A stretch of DNA of 64,000 nt from Tupaia tana (GCA_026018925.1 JAKSZU010000004.1:109489498-109553497); one strand, 5' to 3'. Shown: positions 11,095-21,879, numbered from the stretch's first letter. The notes: generated by a model from the sequence alone, not told the origin. Made by a program: numbers and translations.

Positions 11095-12090
11095 ATGACT
11101 AGAAATCACTGCAGGACCACAAGAAATATGGGGAAGCAGGAAAATACCTCTCCCACAAAGGAAAAGGATAGCTCCTCTTCATCCACACACAGTTCAATGG
11201 AAATCATGGAAATGTCTGAAAAAGAATTCAGAACATTCATAATGGCAAAGCTAACAGAGATGGAAGAGAAGAGAGACAAGGAACTGCTGAAGAGGAAGGA
11301 GAAAGGAGTTGAAGAGTTCCAGGAGGTGAGGAAATTCATGCAAGATCTAAAAGAGGAATTTCACACTTTACAAAAGAATCAGATGGAACTGTTAGAGATG
11401 AAGGCTATAATACAAGAAGTCAAAATCTCCCTTGAAAGTATTCAAAGCAGACTAGATCATACAGAAAATAGAATCTCTAATGTAGAAGAGAAAATGGCTG
11501 GCCTAGAAAAATCCACCATGAAGACTGAGAAAATGGCCCCAAAATTTGAGAATAATATGCGAGAAGTACTAGATACAATTAAACGTCCAAACATCCGGAT
11601 AATAGGCATCCCAGAGGGTGAAGAGACTCACAAGGGCATTGATAATCTATTCCATGAAATCCTGCAAGAAAACTTTCCAAACCTGGAGAGGCACTCAAAG
11701 ATTCAGTCCCAAGAAATACAGAGGACCCCAAATAGAATCAACCCAAGAAGATCTTCTCCAAGACACATTATAGCCAGATTGACCAAAACCACAGACAAAG
11801 ACAAGATACTAAGACTGGCTAGAGTAAAAAGGCAAGTTACCTACAAAGGGTATCCCATCAGACTAACGGCAGACCTCTCGTCGGAAACAATGCGAGCGAG
11901 GAGAGAATGGGAAAATATATTCAAAGTATTAAGGGAAAAGCAATTTCAACCGAGAATTCTGTACCCAGCAAGGTTATCGTTCATTTGGGAAGAAAAGACT
12001 CGAACTTTCCTAGATAAACAAAACCTGAAAGAATTTACCAGCACCAGACCAGATCTCCAAGAAGTTCTTAAGGGAGTGCTATGTCAGTAA
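11095..12090 (+). CDS. L1 ORF1p-type RNA-binding protein of the HAL1-like element
   Basis: A 331-residue intact frame, homologous by eye over its whole length (about 70% identical) to the L1 ORF1 at 41176-42144. Layout: a short polar N-terminus with a serine run (residues 26-34), a long Glu/Lys-rich coiled coil (about 42-155) for trimerisation, an RRM-like domain starting at about 165 with the IRIIGIPE strand, and a basic C-terminal domain with the 'RINPRRSSPRHIIARL' stretch. In L1, ORF1p coats the RNA in cytoplasmic particles as a nucleic-acid chaperone. Compared with the L1 protein it has an 11-residue insertion (residues 65-75) inside the coiled coil. The ATG at 11095 is chosen because the L1 ORF1 starts with the same MTRN sequence. 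No stop or frameshift is seen, which fits a young copy. Confidence 0.9.
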   Translation: MTRNHCRTTRNMGKQENTSPTKEKDSSSSSTHSSMEIMEMSEKEFRTFIMAKLTEMEEKRDKELLKRKEKGVEEFQEVRKFMQDLKEEFHTLQKNQMELLEMKAIIQEVKISLESIQSRLDHTENRISNVEEKMAGLEKSTMKTEKMAPKFENNMREVLDTIKRPNIRIIGIPEGEETHKGIDNLFHEILQENFPNLERHSKIQSQEIQRTPNRINPRRSSPRHIIARLTKTTDKDKILRLARVKRQVTYKGYPIRLTADLSSETMRARREWENIFKVLREKQFQPRILYPARLSFIWEEKTRTFLDKQNLKEFTSTRPDLQEVLKGVLCQ

Positions 12091-12479
12091 AATTAAATGC
12101 AGACACACAGAAATAAGAGTTCAAAAAGTAAGAAAATGGGCAACTTAATTGTAGGGACAATGTTTGGAGATGAATATTATATCCCAGAATTCAATCTGGA
12201 AGATTGAACCACAACAGAAGAAAGATTAAGCACATGAGACTGAACCAATGAAACAAAATTCTGTGACTTGACTAAATTATTGCTGCTTTTCTCCTAAGCT
12301 TTGTTTTCCGGTTTTAAAGGATTTTTGTCCTGTTTTGAGCTGTTGATAGGTACATGTACCTACTATTTAAACAGAATACTAACCTGTTTCTAGGCTTTAA
12401 GTTTCAAGGAAATATCATTACCAGTTCAAAACTACTCTTCTCGAAATTACCTGCTGAAAGTAGTTAGATTACTTATGAT

Positions 12480-13255
12480 ATTGTGTGATGAACAAAATGT
12501 TGGGGAAAAAGGAATGGAAGACAACTGTATATAGCAGAAATAGTGTAATAAGAGAGTGGGAAAGGGCAGAGGGTCAAACATGGGGTAAAAAACATATATA
12601 TACATATACATATGTATGAAAGCAGAAATGGAATATTATTGATGATAACATGCATGATTAAGCCACTATGCAGTTTATTCTAGATGGGAAACCACATTTA
12701 GTATGTTGTGATGATGCTCAGGGAATGAATGTTAAGTAATTAAAAAAAAAAGTTGCAGGAGAAAAAAAAACGGTAAAACTGTTCGTATAGAAATTATAAA
12801 ACAAACAAACGCATATTTGATGACTGCAGTAAGCTATATAGCCCCAGCTGGGTATTACTTTATAATATGTTCATTCTACTCACTGGGGTTTATGCCTAAA
12901 GTCAGACTTGGGTTCATGTATAGGTATATATCAGCTGTGCTAGCTATTGGATATATTTAGACTAATTAAGTGCATTAGCAAATCAATTAAATGGGGAGGG
13001 GGGAAGGCATAGAAAGCAACCATGGATACCAGAGACAATGTGGGAGGAGCATGGGACATGGCAGAGGGTGAGGGATAAGGAATCAAGGATGGCAAAACAA
13101 AAAACAAAGTATACAAGACATAAGAATTGGAAAATTATTTGCTGAAAACATGTATGTTGATGTGCTTGATTGAGCCAATACACAGTGTAATTTGGATGGA
13201 AAATTCATTTGTATGCTGTAATGATGTATAGTGAATTAATGTAAAAAAATAAATA
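12480..13255 (+). repeat. Tandem pair of L1-type 3'-terminal units in the HAL1-like element
   Basis: Units at about 12480-12760 and 12985-13255 share the order 'gagagtggg...gggcagagggt', 'gataacatgcatgatt', 'ccactatgcagtt', 'gatgggaaa' and 'atg[c/t]tgt[a/g]atgatg'. Related 3' units end the L1 fragments at 27141-27330 and 49578-50235. This is the likely reverse-transcriptase recognition end. Confidence 0.65.
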
Positions 13256-13296
13256 AATTTAAAGAGAAAAAATAAATAAATAAACGCCTCGTTGCT

Positions 13297-13480
13297 CGCC
13301 TTCCCTTTCCGGTATCAAGTCCTCTGCTGCCGCCAAGGCGTTCCCTGCATTTCCCAAATACGCTAATTGCTCTCAGGGTTTGTCCTGGGGGAACCCTAAG
13401 AAGACTAGTTCACTGGAATAGCATCTTATCCCCCTACAAATCTTTCTCTGTACATGAGCCAGACTGAAGCTCTGAAAATG
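13297..13480. other. Short unassigned stretch
   Basis: Continuation of the host sequence into which the half-LINE inserted; no feature recognised. Confidence 0.35.
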
Positions 13481-14112
13481 AAAAGTGGATCATGTCTCCG
13501 CTGCTTATAAGCCCCTGATGTTTCCTACTCTCTTAAATTAGTATCCCAAGTCCCTACTCTGGCTCAGCACGGCCACTCCGGGCTCATCTAAGCCCATCCT
13601 TTCCCTCTCTCAAGTCACTGCGGCCACACTAAGTTACTGTCTGTATATGGAATGTATCAACTCAAGGCCCTTCATACCTTCATCCTGCCTGCTACGCTCT
13701 AACCCAGAACTTCAAGGGCCAGAGCCCGTCCAAGACTCCAGTCCCAGATCAGACAGCACTTCCTCTGAGATGTCCCTCTGAACTAGCTGAAGCTTCCCTC
13801 TATTACGACTCCATCCGGGTTTCCACGCCGTGATCCACTCCCAGCCACAGTGGGCCAGTATCATGGGCACGACTGGCATGTTCAGGAAGATCCCAGGATG
13901 CAGACCTAAGCCCTTCCCATCGCAGCACTGCTGTGCCGCTGTCCGGCCCTGTGAACTTCTCACTGCCCGTGTACTTATTTATTGCTTGTCTTCCTCTCTG
14001 CAGAGCCCCTGGCGTTAGAACAGGAGCCTCATGCACCTTGTTCTCATCTTGTCCCCAGCACCTAGAACAGGGCCCAGCACTTGGCATTCACTGAATGAAT
14101 GAGTGTGCAGTG
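13481..14112 (+). mobile_element. L2 LINE relic, sense 3' end
   Basis: CT-rich, with the typical L2 3'-end order: 'cacttcctctgagatgtcc', 'gtgtacttatttattgc', 'cccagcacctagaacagg' and 'ttcactgaatgaatgag'. This is an ancient, diverged element. Short open frames in it are remnants or chance. Confidence 0.75.
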
Positions 14113-14218
14113 CTTCGTTTACCTTTAATTGTGTCAGGTAACGGTCTGCCTATTAATAATGACCATTCATATTACAATGATTTTATTTGAAATTTCTTCA
14201 ATAATTAAAAATAAAATT

Positions 14219-14480
14219 AGGGACCAACAGTTAGCGTACTGGCTATGTTGCTGAACTCCCATGTAGTAGACCGCAGTTCAAGTCCTGGACTCGGTGGCTT
14301 AAACTCATGCCAGGTGCATGTGCATGCGTGCCCAAGATCCCGAGAGGAGAATGGAGGAGAAGTGATTGCAACATGGCCCTCCTCCCTGGGGGGTGTTTTC
14401 TCGCTTTCTGTCTCTCTGTCTCTCTGTCTTTCTGGCGAGTGCATGTGCCCTATAGCAAAAACATCTAAAAAAGAATTAAA
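14219..14480 (+). mobile_element. SINE-A, sense
   Basis: Head 'gggaccaacagttagcg', B box, palindrome, CT tract, 'cctatagcaaaaacatc' and a short A-rich tail. Confidence 0.88.
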
Positions 14481-14519
14481 TGATCATTAATAGTAAAGAG
14501 ATTTATTCAAGAATCACTG

Positions 14520-14660
14520 ATTAAATAATAATAATGAGATTTATTTACTCAATAATTATTGTGTCACAGAGATGGGCCAGGTACAGTGCCAGATGCTGAA
14601 AATACAAGATGAATAAGACAGTCTCTGCTCTTTCCTGGAGAGACTGCTGATACAATTGAA
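14520..14660 (+). repeat. Ancient MIR/L2-like repeat relic
   Basis: The words 'gccaggtacagtgccag' and 'aatacaagatgaataag' belong to a mammal-wide old repeat that I cannot name with certainty. Confidence 0.45.
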
Positions 14661-14701
14661 AAGAGAAAACAGAAAGGGCAGAGGTTGTCTTATGTCTCAT
14701 A

Positions 14702-15115
14702 TGAGGGAGCTTCAGGAAGTCCGTGGGAAAATGGAATTAAAGTATGAGTTTATTTTGTGCAAAAACCAGAAATCCAGGGGCCAGCAGGCAGCATGGTGGT
14801 TGAGGTACTGGACTTCCACACGGCTCCCACAGTTCAAGTCCAGATCTGGCAGTTTGAAACTCATGCTGGGCGCATGTGAGTGCATGACCAAAATCCCAAG
14901 AGGAGAATGGAGGAGAAGGGATTGCAGCATGGCTGTCTCCCCAGGGGGTGATTTCTTACTTTTCCTCTCACTGTCTCTCTCTCTGTCTCTTTGGCAAGTG
15001 CACAAGTCCTATGGGGGAAAAAAAAACCTACAAAAAAATAGAAACCCATGCCTTTTTCATAATACACATTTTTTCATAATATGCATTTATACATGCACTT
15101 TTTGAAGACCTCTCA
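14702..15115 (+). mobile_element. Mariner-like (MARNA type) DNA transposon, split by a SINE-B
   Basis: Inverted termini (gagggagcttcaggaag at the left, tttttgaagacctctc at the right), interior 'atggaattaaagtatg', and TA dinucleotides at both edges (14700-14701 and 15116-15117), the normal mariner target duplication. No transposase frame. A SINE-B at 14777-15040 splits it. The name is from memory; the structure is visible directly. Confidence 0.75.
14777..15040 (+). mobile_element. SINE-B, sense, nested in the mariner-like element
   Basis: Full head to A-rich tail. The duplication gaaa[t/c]cca lies at 14769-14776 and 15041-15048, both inside the mariner-like element. Confidence 0.85.
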
Positions 15116-15117
15116 TA

Positions 15118-16030
15118 CCAAGAGCAGCAATAACTCTTGGTGGGTGCTTTTCGGCTTTGCCACGCATGCTCACTTCACTTTACTGTGGTGGTCGAGTCTT
15201 GCAATGGTGCAGTAGGCGGTCCCAATCTCCAGAAGGGGGAACTAAAGCTTTAAGAGTTCCGCCAAAGCTCCGATCGTCTGCAGAGCCAGCAGTGGGACCA
15301 TAATTAGAGTTGGAGATTCCAGGAGGCTATGTTCTCTCCGCTGCCTCCTGTTGCACCTCCTCCCATTGCACAGCCTGGGCACAGAGCAGATGCCCACCAC
15401 GTGCTTGTCACTGGGAGGGAGGGTGACTGCTAACAGCCTATGGGACCTCCTCCATCAGGGAGCCCCTTGGGTGGCCTGACCAGAAGACACAGCCAGCTGC
15501 CACGCTGCTGCAGACTGTCCAGAAAGACATGGCCACTTTGGGAGACAGCTGGCTCTGCAGAAAGCAGATTTCCTACTGGGAATAACGATTGATGCAGGTG
15601 CACCCCTGCTAAGCAGATGTGTGTTAGTGTGTCATTGGTCGAAGCCACTCAGGAAATACATTAGTTAAATAAATAATATGTGTAATCCGCTAAAGTGCAT
15701 TGGTACCCAGTGCACTACACCAATCTTAAACTAACATCTGTTAAGAGAATCAACTCATTTAAGGCATGAATACTCTGGCACACGGAGGACAGGGAATTAA
15801 TAGGTTCCTTCTTAGTTACGAATAATAGATTGGTCTTTGCTTTACAGAGCGAAATCTGTAATTCAGTGCTAGTCTCTGAAATCTAGAATTCAGCCTTTGT
15901 CTAGGCCTGCCACACGTTTGCCTGGGCTCAGCATGCCATGCTTTTAGTGAAGCCAGCGTGTGCACCGCGGGCAGAGCCGGAGTGGAGGGCTGTGGAGGGG
16001 AAGCACCACGGCAGACGTCGGGGGTGAGTC
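15118..16030. other. Unique sequence, no gene recognised
   Basis: About 0.9 kb, with no repeat that I can assign and no exon signature. Confidence 0.4.
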
Positions 16031-16228
16031 AGGGCAGCTCGCCAGCGGTTAGACGTGCTATGCATCAGATCCCATACGGCTGCCAGGAGACAGACCTGCA
16101 CGTGTGCGTGCATGTCCAAGGTCCTGAGAGGATGGAGAAATGGAAGGGATTGCGGTGTGACCACTTCCCATTGTGGGTGTTTTCTCCTCCTCTCTACGGA
16201 GCACACACACCTTCTGACAATTAAGAAC
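16031..16228 (+). mobile_element. SINE-B, sense, strongly diverged
   Basis: Recognisable order: 'cagcggttagacgtgc', 'gtgtgcgtgcatgtcc', 'gaaatggaagggattgc', a CT tract and 'gagcacacacacc'. The B box is degraded. Confidence 0.6.
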
Positions 16229-18411
16229 AAAAAGGAAAGTTGGCTTGCTTCTGTGAGGGTGGAAGGCAAGGGTGGGTAGGTGATTTTAATTCTCTTCACG
16301 GGGTGCAGGCCGCGGAAGGGAGCCATTGTGGGCTGGAGGGTCCCCGCTCTCTCCTCTTTCTCCACCACAAACCTCTCCTGAGAGAGAGGAAGAGCCAGCT
16401 CTGATTCTGGTATTAAAGGGCGATCTCCCACTTCATTCAATGTGGGGGAGAACGTGCGGGGCGTGCAGAATGCAGGCTCTGTGGGACTCGGGCCACTGGG
16501 TCTAGTTCTACTTTCCAGAGTCCAGAGGGATACCGGGATTTTCCCAAGTCCCCAGAGCCACACCCTGGGTCCGTGGCCACCTGCTGTCACGTCCCCCTCG
16601 CCCTTGCCTGGCAGCCTGTCTGTCCTCAGCTGTCCTCACGGAGCACGCTGCTCTCCAGCCCCGTGTGGCTTGAGGGTAATTTTCCTGCAGGTCTCCGGCT
16701 GTGGCTGAGACAGAGAAGTAATGGCAGAAAGTAGCACCTCGTGGACGAGTGTGTCATGTGGCACGTTCTTAGGGGCTAGGCACTGCGTCCCGACGCTGCC
16801 AGAGGACAGCTCTTTTTGATTTCTTGTCTGTAAGCCTTCAGTCCTCTTAAGAGACTTTTTCATCAATGCTTGGGGACATAGTGACTCACTGCCACCAAGA
16901 CGTAGAAAGGAGAGAAACCAGTTTGTCTTCTGAAAGGTTCACGGTGGAAGCGGCACCCCCTCCACCATGCACGCCCCGTCCCTCGTGGGGTGAAGCCCCA
17001 GGACCCTCTGCTGCTTCCCCTCGCCTCACTTAGCATCACTCCAGCCTGGCCAGAAGTCTCTCCCCTAGCTGCTCCCATCTGGCACATGTTCCTCCCTCTG
17101 CCAGTGTCCCCCACTGCAGCGCGCCTGCCTTCTCCTGGCGGGGACCCATGTCTCCCTGTGACGGGCACTGCTGCTCTGCCCAAAGCCCTGGGCAGCTTCC
17201 GGGAGTGTCGATAGCTGCTGCGCCCTCACTGGGATTTGATCTGGGCCACAGGGAGCTGCCTCCAGGCCCGGTCCTTTCCCGGGGGAAGGCCTTCAGTCCT
17301 CGGCTGGCTGACGTGGAGTTACAAGGCTCACCGGGCCCCTGTGCCCATCCTGCCTTCCTCCCTCCCTTGGTGTGTGTCTCCTGGACAGCCCCGTTCCTTT
17401 CTGCACAGGGCTCTCCCGCTCAGTCTGCTTCCCAGACACCCCAGCTAAGACCGTTGTTACCAGAGGTCGTCTTGGGGAGGACATCAAATGCAGTTTTGGA
17501 GAGCTCCGCTAGTTCTGGCATGAGGACCTCTCTGGGTGGGGGCGGAGTAAGGACAGTCCTGGGGTGTGCACACTGCGACTGCTCAGACCCAGTCGGTGCC
17601 AGCGGGTGGGGCTACGCTGGCTCATGGGAGGTAACCGGAACTGTGGAACTCGTGGTGGTAACTGGATGCCATCGATTCATCGAGAGAGACTACGACAGGA
17701 CTGGAATGGGACTGATCACTGATTCTAAGCAAAATGTGAAAGGCAGAGGGCCTCCTTGGTGGTGTTTAAGGAAACCTAATTTCTTGCAGTAAAGCCAGGA
17801 AGAATTAGACTTAGGACTAAATTGGAGGAAGAGCTGCTTCTGAGAAAGTTGAATTCCAGCCCTGGCGGGCCACCCGTGCCAAAGTTCAGGCCCTCACAGA
17901 GGAGTGCGGCCCGAAGACGCAGGGTGGACACAGATGAAGAAGAGCACCCCGGATTTACAGATTCCCCTGAAATTGCTCCTCCTTGTTAGAAGGTTCTGAG
18001 GGTCACGTGGAGGCTCCCACTGAGGTGGGTCTCACAGCTCGGGCTGCCTCTGTGCGGCGTCCTGTCCGTCAGAACAGGGGCAAGGGTTAAATCTTAGCAG
18101 AGTCAGGCAGGACGTCTGGGCCTGCTCAGGAGGGGAGGCTGGGAGCTGAGAGCTGGCTTGAACGCACCCACGGGAACAAGGAGCCCACGTGTGGGCCGCT
18201 GCCCTGAGGAGTGGATAAAGGAGCTTTCGTGTGGATGTGGGGGCTCTCCGAAGGACCGGCTCCACGTAGAGCCCCAGCAGGGCCGGCGAGGCCGCCGTCA
18301 GTAACACGTCGCACTCAAGCTTCTGCCTTTGCCCGTCTGCTGGGAGCGTCCTGGGCTCCCTTCTAGTCCGCAGTCCTCTCTAGGTAACTTACCCTCAGCT
18401 TCCTTTTCCTC
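16229..18411. other. GC-rich unique sequence, no gene recognised
   Basis: About 2.2 kb, GC-rich. The longest open frame (17148-17792, plus) has no domain, low hydrophobic patterning and no splice or promoter context. A possible L2-like CT-rich stretch lies near 17000-17130. Confidence 0.35.
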
Positions 18412-18668
18412 TTTCTTTCTTTTTTAAAAGGTCTTTGCCATAGGCCGTGGGCGCTCACCAGAGAGAAACTGTGAGAGGGAAAGTGAGAAATTACCCCTGG
18501 AGGTGGGAGGTGGCCATGCCACAGTCCCTTCTCCTTCATTCTCCTCTTGGAATTTTGGCACACATGTACTTGCGCCTGGTGTGATTTTCAAGACGCTGGG
18601 TCCGGGACTCAAGCTGTGGTTGGCCACGTGGGAGTCCAGTGCCTTAACCACCACGCCACCTGCTGGCC
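18412..18668 (-). mobile_element. SINE-B, antisense, complete
   Basis: TTTC-rich tail, 'ggtctttgccatagg', body, B box and head ending 'cacctgctggccc'. The imperfect duplication [t/c]accctca[g/a]cttcc is at 18391-18403 and 18670-18682. Confidence 0.85.
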
Positions 18669-18682
18669 CCACCCTCAACTTC

Positions 18683-20024
18683 CGACTGCAGCTCTCTCCT
18701 CAGAGTCTGTTTTCAGAGACCTTCCTGTGTCCTTCCTCGAATCCACTGAGTCCTCACTCCAGTTCGTGTCCTGAAGCCCTGACTCCCAGCGTGCTTCCAC
18801 TGGGAGGTAAGGCCTTCCCAGAGGGAGCAAAGGTCAAGGGGGTTCAGTAAGGTGTGGCCCAGGCCTGTCAGACTTGTGACTTAGAATAAGTCACAAGAGC
18901 TTGTGCTGTCTCTGTGCATGCAGACGAAAGGCCGTGGGAGGACAGAGAGAGCAAGTGAGGAAGAGGGCCTTACCGGAACCGGCTCTGCTGGCACCTCGAG
19001 CTTGAACTTCTAGCTGCCGAATGGTGGGGAAAGAAGCTTCTGTGGTTTCAGACACCCGGTCTGCGGCATTTGTTGTGTTCACCCGAGCAGACTAGGACGG
19101 GCTCCCGGGCCGTTCGTCCTCCCTCTGTGGTGGCGCCGGTCAGCAGGGTTATGCTGTCTTCTGCCCCTAGTGGCCAGCGTAGACCCAGAGCCCAGCACAC
19201 AGCAGCTGATCCATGCTCCTAGCGATCGTTGCATGAATGGTGAGTGAATGTGACGTAGAGACAGAAAGGCTCTCAGGCCAGTCGTAGCCATGGCTTTGCA
19301 GCATTCCTATCCCACGGCAAGACCTTGCTGTGGAGGTTGGAGCAGAGGTGACCTGACCCTGCTGCCCTGGGACATTGTGGATCCACCCGCCATCCTCCCC
19401 TAGTCCTGCATCCAGGCTCATTGGATAGCACCAGCCAGGGTGTGGTTCACCGCCTGGGTCTGACGTCGGGGCACCGGGCATTCCGGCCGGTGGAACAGTG
19501 ACAGTGTCCTTCGGAAAGTGAGTTAATGTCACTCTGCTGTGGCACAGGCGTCCTGGGAGTGAGCCTGGCCTGGAGAGAGGGACCTGACTCGCGGTGCTGA
19601 GAAGTCATGGCTCAGACTGCGGGAGACCCAGGCCGGACCCTGGACTGTGGGTGAGCTCGGCGGAGTGGTATATCCGCCCCCGCCCCGCCCGTGGTAGCCG
19701 TGGGGCTCCAATCGGCCTCTTTCTGTGACACTCCTGACATCAGCGTGTGCTGAGAACCTGCGCTCTGTTTTGAGATTCCGTGAAGGACTGGGAATAAGGC
19801 AAGGACTGAGTGGCCTTGTCACCTGGGGCTGGGCACACAGTCATTACTCAGTGAAGAGAGATGGGCTTCACTGTGACACGCGAGGACCCTTGGAACACAG
19901 CAGCTCCTTCCCCGGGTGACCCATGAGGACTGTGGCTGAGTGGCTCCTCCAGGTCTCACGTGGGGTCTGGGACACTGCTGCACTCAGCTACCCCTGCAGG
20001 GCTCTCGAGTCTGTAGGTGGGCTC
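18683..20024. other. GC-rich unique sequence, no gene recognised
   Basis: About 1.3 kb without repeat hallmarks that I can assign. Several short frames overlap on both strands, as expected by chance in GC-rich DNA. Confidence 0.35.
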
Positions 20025-20412
20025 TGTTCTGGTTCATCTACTGCTCACGACGGGAATAGCTCAGCCTGGGTAATTTAGGAGAATAAAGTTTATTCAGTTC
20101 ATGGGATGGAGGTCCGAGGTCCGTGGGCTGTGTCTGGTGAGGGTTTCCCGTTGGTGGAAATCTGAGGCCTACAGGGAGGGCGTCACACCGTGAGAACAGT
20201 CGGATGCCTGTGTTCCTCTCAGTGTGCCGCGGCCCGTCTCATTTCCTCTCCGACAAACCCACAAGGAGTCAGTCATGGGGCCCACCCTGGTCACCTACTC
20301 ACCCTCAAAGACCTCGCCTTTCAACACCCTTAGCAGATCAAGTTTCCTGCTTAATACCTTAATAAGCAAGCCTCCACATATGGGTTTGGGCAGAGAGAAC
20401 ACAAACCATAGT
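20025..20412 (-). mobile_element. MaLR-type LTR relic (MLT1/MST group), antisense
   Basis: 'cagcctgggtaatttagg' is the reverse of the LTR's polyadenylation-side end. 'ggtgagggtttcccg', 'gtcacctactcaccc' and 'gagaacacaaaccatag' follow in the order expected of the antisense LTR. Ancient, non-coding. Family from memory. Confidence 0.6.
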
Positions 20413-20462
20413 GGGCCCTGAACCACAATTTGAGAAAGAGTGGTCACAATAAAATGTATTTC

Positions 20463-20651
20463 ATTTTAAAGACATATTTATTTAATTTTATTTGTCATTA
20501 TTATTACTTTTTCCATTTGCTACAGGGCATGTATGCGCGAGAGAGAGAGAGAGAGAGAGAGCGAGAAAGCAAACCGCCAGGTCTGGGACTTGAACCGTGG
20601 TTGGCCATGTGGGAGTCTAGCACTTTAACTACCACACAACCTGCTGGCCCT
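20463..20651 (-). mobile_element. SINE-D, antisense
   Basis: AT-rich tail, a GA tract of about 25 bp, 'gaaagcaaaccgccagg' and a head ending 'cctgctggccc'. Confidence 0.82.
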
Positions 20652-21092
20652 AAAGTTTGTTTCTTATGACCTGGAATAAAGCTATTTGTATCATTTCTAA
20701 AGATCTTATATCTGTCATGTGTACAGGATTTCCCTGATTTTACTCCAGGAGAAACTGAAGGTTCGTATTCCTATCACCCTGACCATTATCCAAAAGTCCT
20801 TGTAGTAAGTCTTAGTAACTGTTTTCTGCCCTGGGCACAGGAAGAGTCCCACATCACAATCCCCGCCTTTGCGGATGGGCAGCGTCATGTCCGACAATGA
20901 GAGCAGATTGGACATATTGCTGTTACGTTTCATGAACTGTAAAAGGTACTTCACCCCACTTACCATCTCTCAAATTCAGATACATCGCATAATCAATACC
21001 ATGTCATAGTTTAAACTGGAAATAAGTATTACCTAAGATTGTGATGTTTAGTGCTGGCGGTGTCTCAGATGAGATAAAATATGAGGGTGAAA
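20652..21092. other. Unique sequence, no gene recognised
   Basis: About 0.44 kb, AT-rich. No feature identified. Confidence 0.35.
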
Positions 21093-21343
21093 TTTCTTTT
21101 TTTGGGGAGAGATTTTTGTTATAGGGTGCAGGCGCTCGTCTGAGAGAAACACAAAGCAAGAAATCACCCCGAGGGGATGGCCGCACTGCAATCCCTTCTT
21201 CATTCTCTTCTGGGGATCTTGGGCACACACACACACACACACACACGCCCGTGTGAGTTTTAAGTCCCCGAGTCTGGGACTCTAACTGCGGTCGACCACA
21301 TGGGAGTCCAGTGACATCACCATAATGCCATTTGCTAGTACTC
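21093..21343 (-). mobile_element. SINE-A, antisense, with (CA)n
   Basis: Shortened body, an AC run at about 21223-21246 grown from the 'cgcacgcacacg' segment of the SINE body, B-box region and a degraded head end. Confidence 0.82.
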
Positions 21344-21743
21344 AGAGTAAAAAAAAAAATTTTAAAGCAAAAAGAGGTGTACTTGAGTAAAGAGCTTAAG
21401 ACAATTTGACCCAGTGGTACAGATTCGAGTTGCCTAGAAAGTGCAGCCTAAGTGGCAGCGAGAGGCCTGGTTTATGCAGCAGGGAGGACAGGAGGAAGGT
21501 GGTTACAGTTGCGTGTCAAGGATCCGCGCTGGGGCCCAGAAGGTGGTGGATGCCCTGTGAGGCAGACCCACTTGGGAAGGCCATTGGTTTGCAGCCAGAA
21601 AACGCCCTGAGTACACCAAGCACCTGCGTGCCCAGGGGCCGGGGCTAGCTAGGTTGGGACTGGATGGCAGCATCTAGACCCTGAAGGGCGTTCTGTCTTT
21701 CTAACTCTCTCTGTCTTTCTCATTCATGGAAGAAAGACAGAAA
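21344..21743. other. Unique sequence, no gene recognised
   Basis: About 0.4 kb. No feature identified. Confidence 0.35.
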
Positions 21744-21748
21744 CCAAA

Positions 21749-21800
<52 letters not shown>

Positions 21801-21825
21801 GAGTAAGAGAGAGAGAGAGAGAGAG

Positions 21826-21875
<50 letters not shown>

Positions 21876-21879
21876 GAAA
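21744..21879 (+). repeat. (GAAA)n microsatellite with a (GA)n core
   Basis: About 130 bp of GAAA repeats, interrupted by a GA tract near 21805-21828. It is entirely purine on this strand, so likely length-variable and able to form triplex DNA. Confidence 0.95.

Larger units (their letters stand above)
10986..13278 (+). mobile_element. Full-length half-LINE (HAL1-like) retrotransposon
   Basis: A 2.29 kb L1-derived element flanked by an 18-bp duplication, aataaac[a/g]cctcgttgct, at 10968-10985 and 13279-13296 (one mismatch). It has a 5' leader of 109 bp, an intact ORF1 (11095-12090), then a 1.2 kb untranslated 3' part ending in an AAATAAA-rich tail. It has no endonuclease or reverse transcriptase frame. 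Homology to the window's full-length L1 stops about 25 bp into where ORF2 would begin ('aaaatgggcaacttaattg' near 12133). The 3' part contains two related copies (about 12480-12760 and 12985-13255) of the L1 3'-terminal unit. HAL1 elements are a known class that encode ORF1p and borrow ORF2p; assigning this copy to that class is inference from structure. Confidence 0.88.

Noticed and set aside
10965-13300. Duplicated 'aataaac..cctcgttgct' as two LTR ends
   Set aside because: The repeat is only 18 bp and exactly bounds the half-LINE, so it is a target-site duplication and not LTRs.
17148-17792. 214-codon frame as a possible exon
   Set aside because: GC-rich chance frame with no domain, no splice context and no conserved neighbour.
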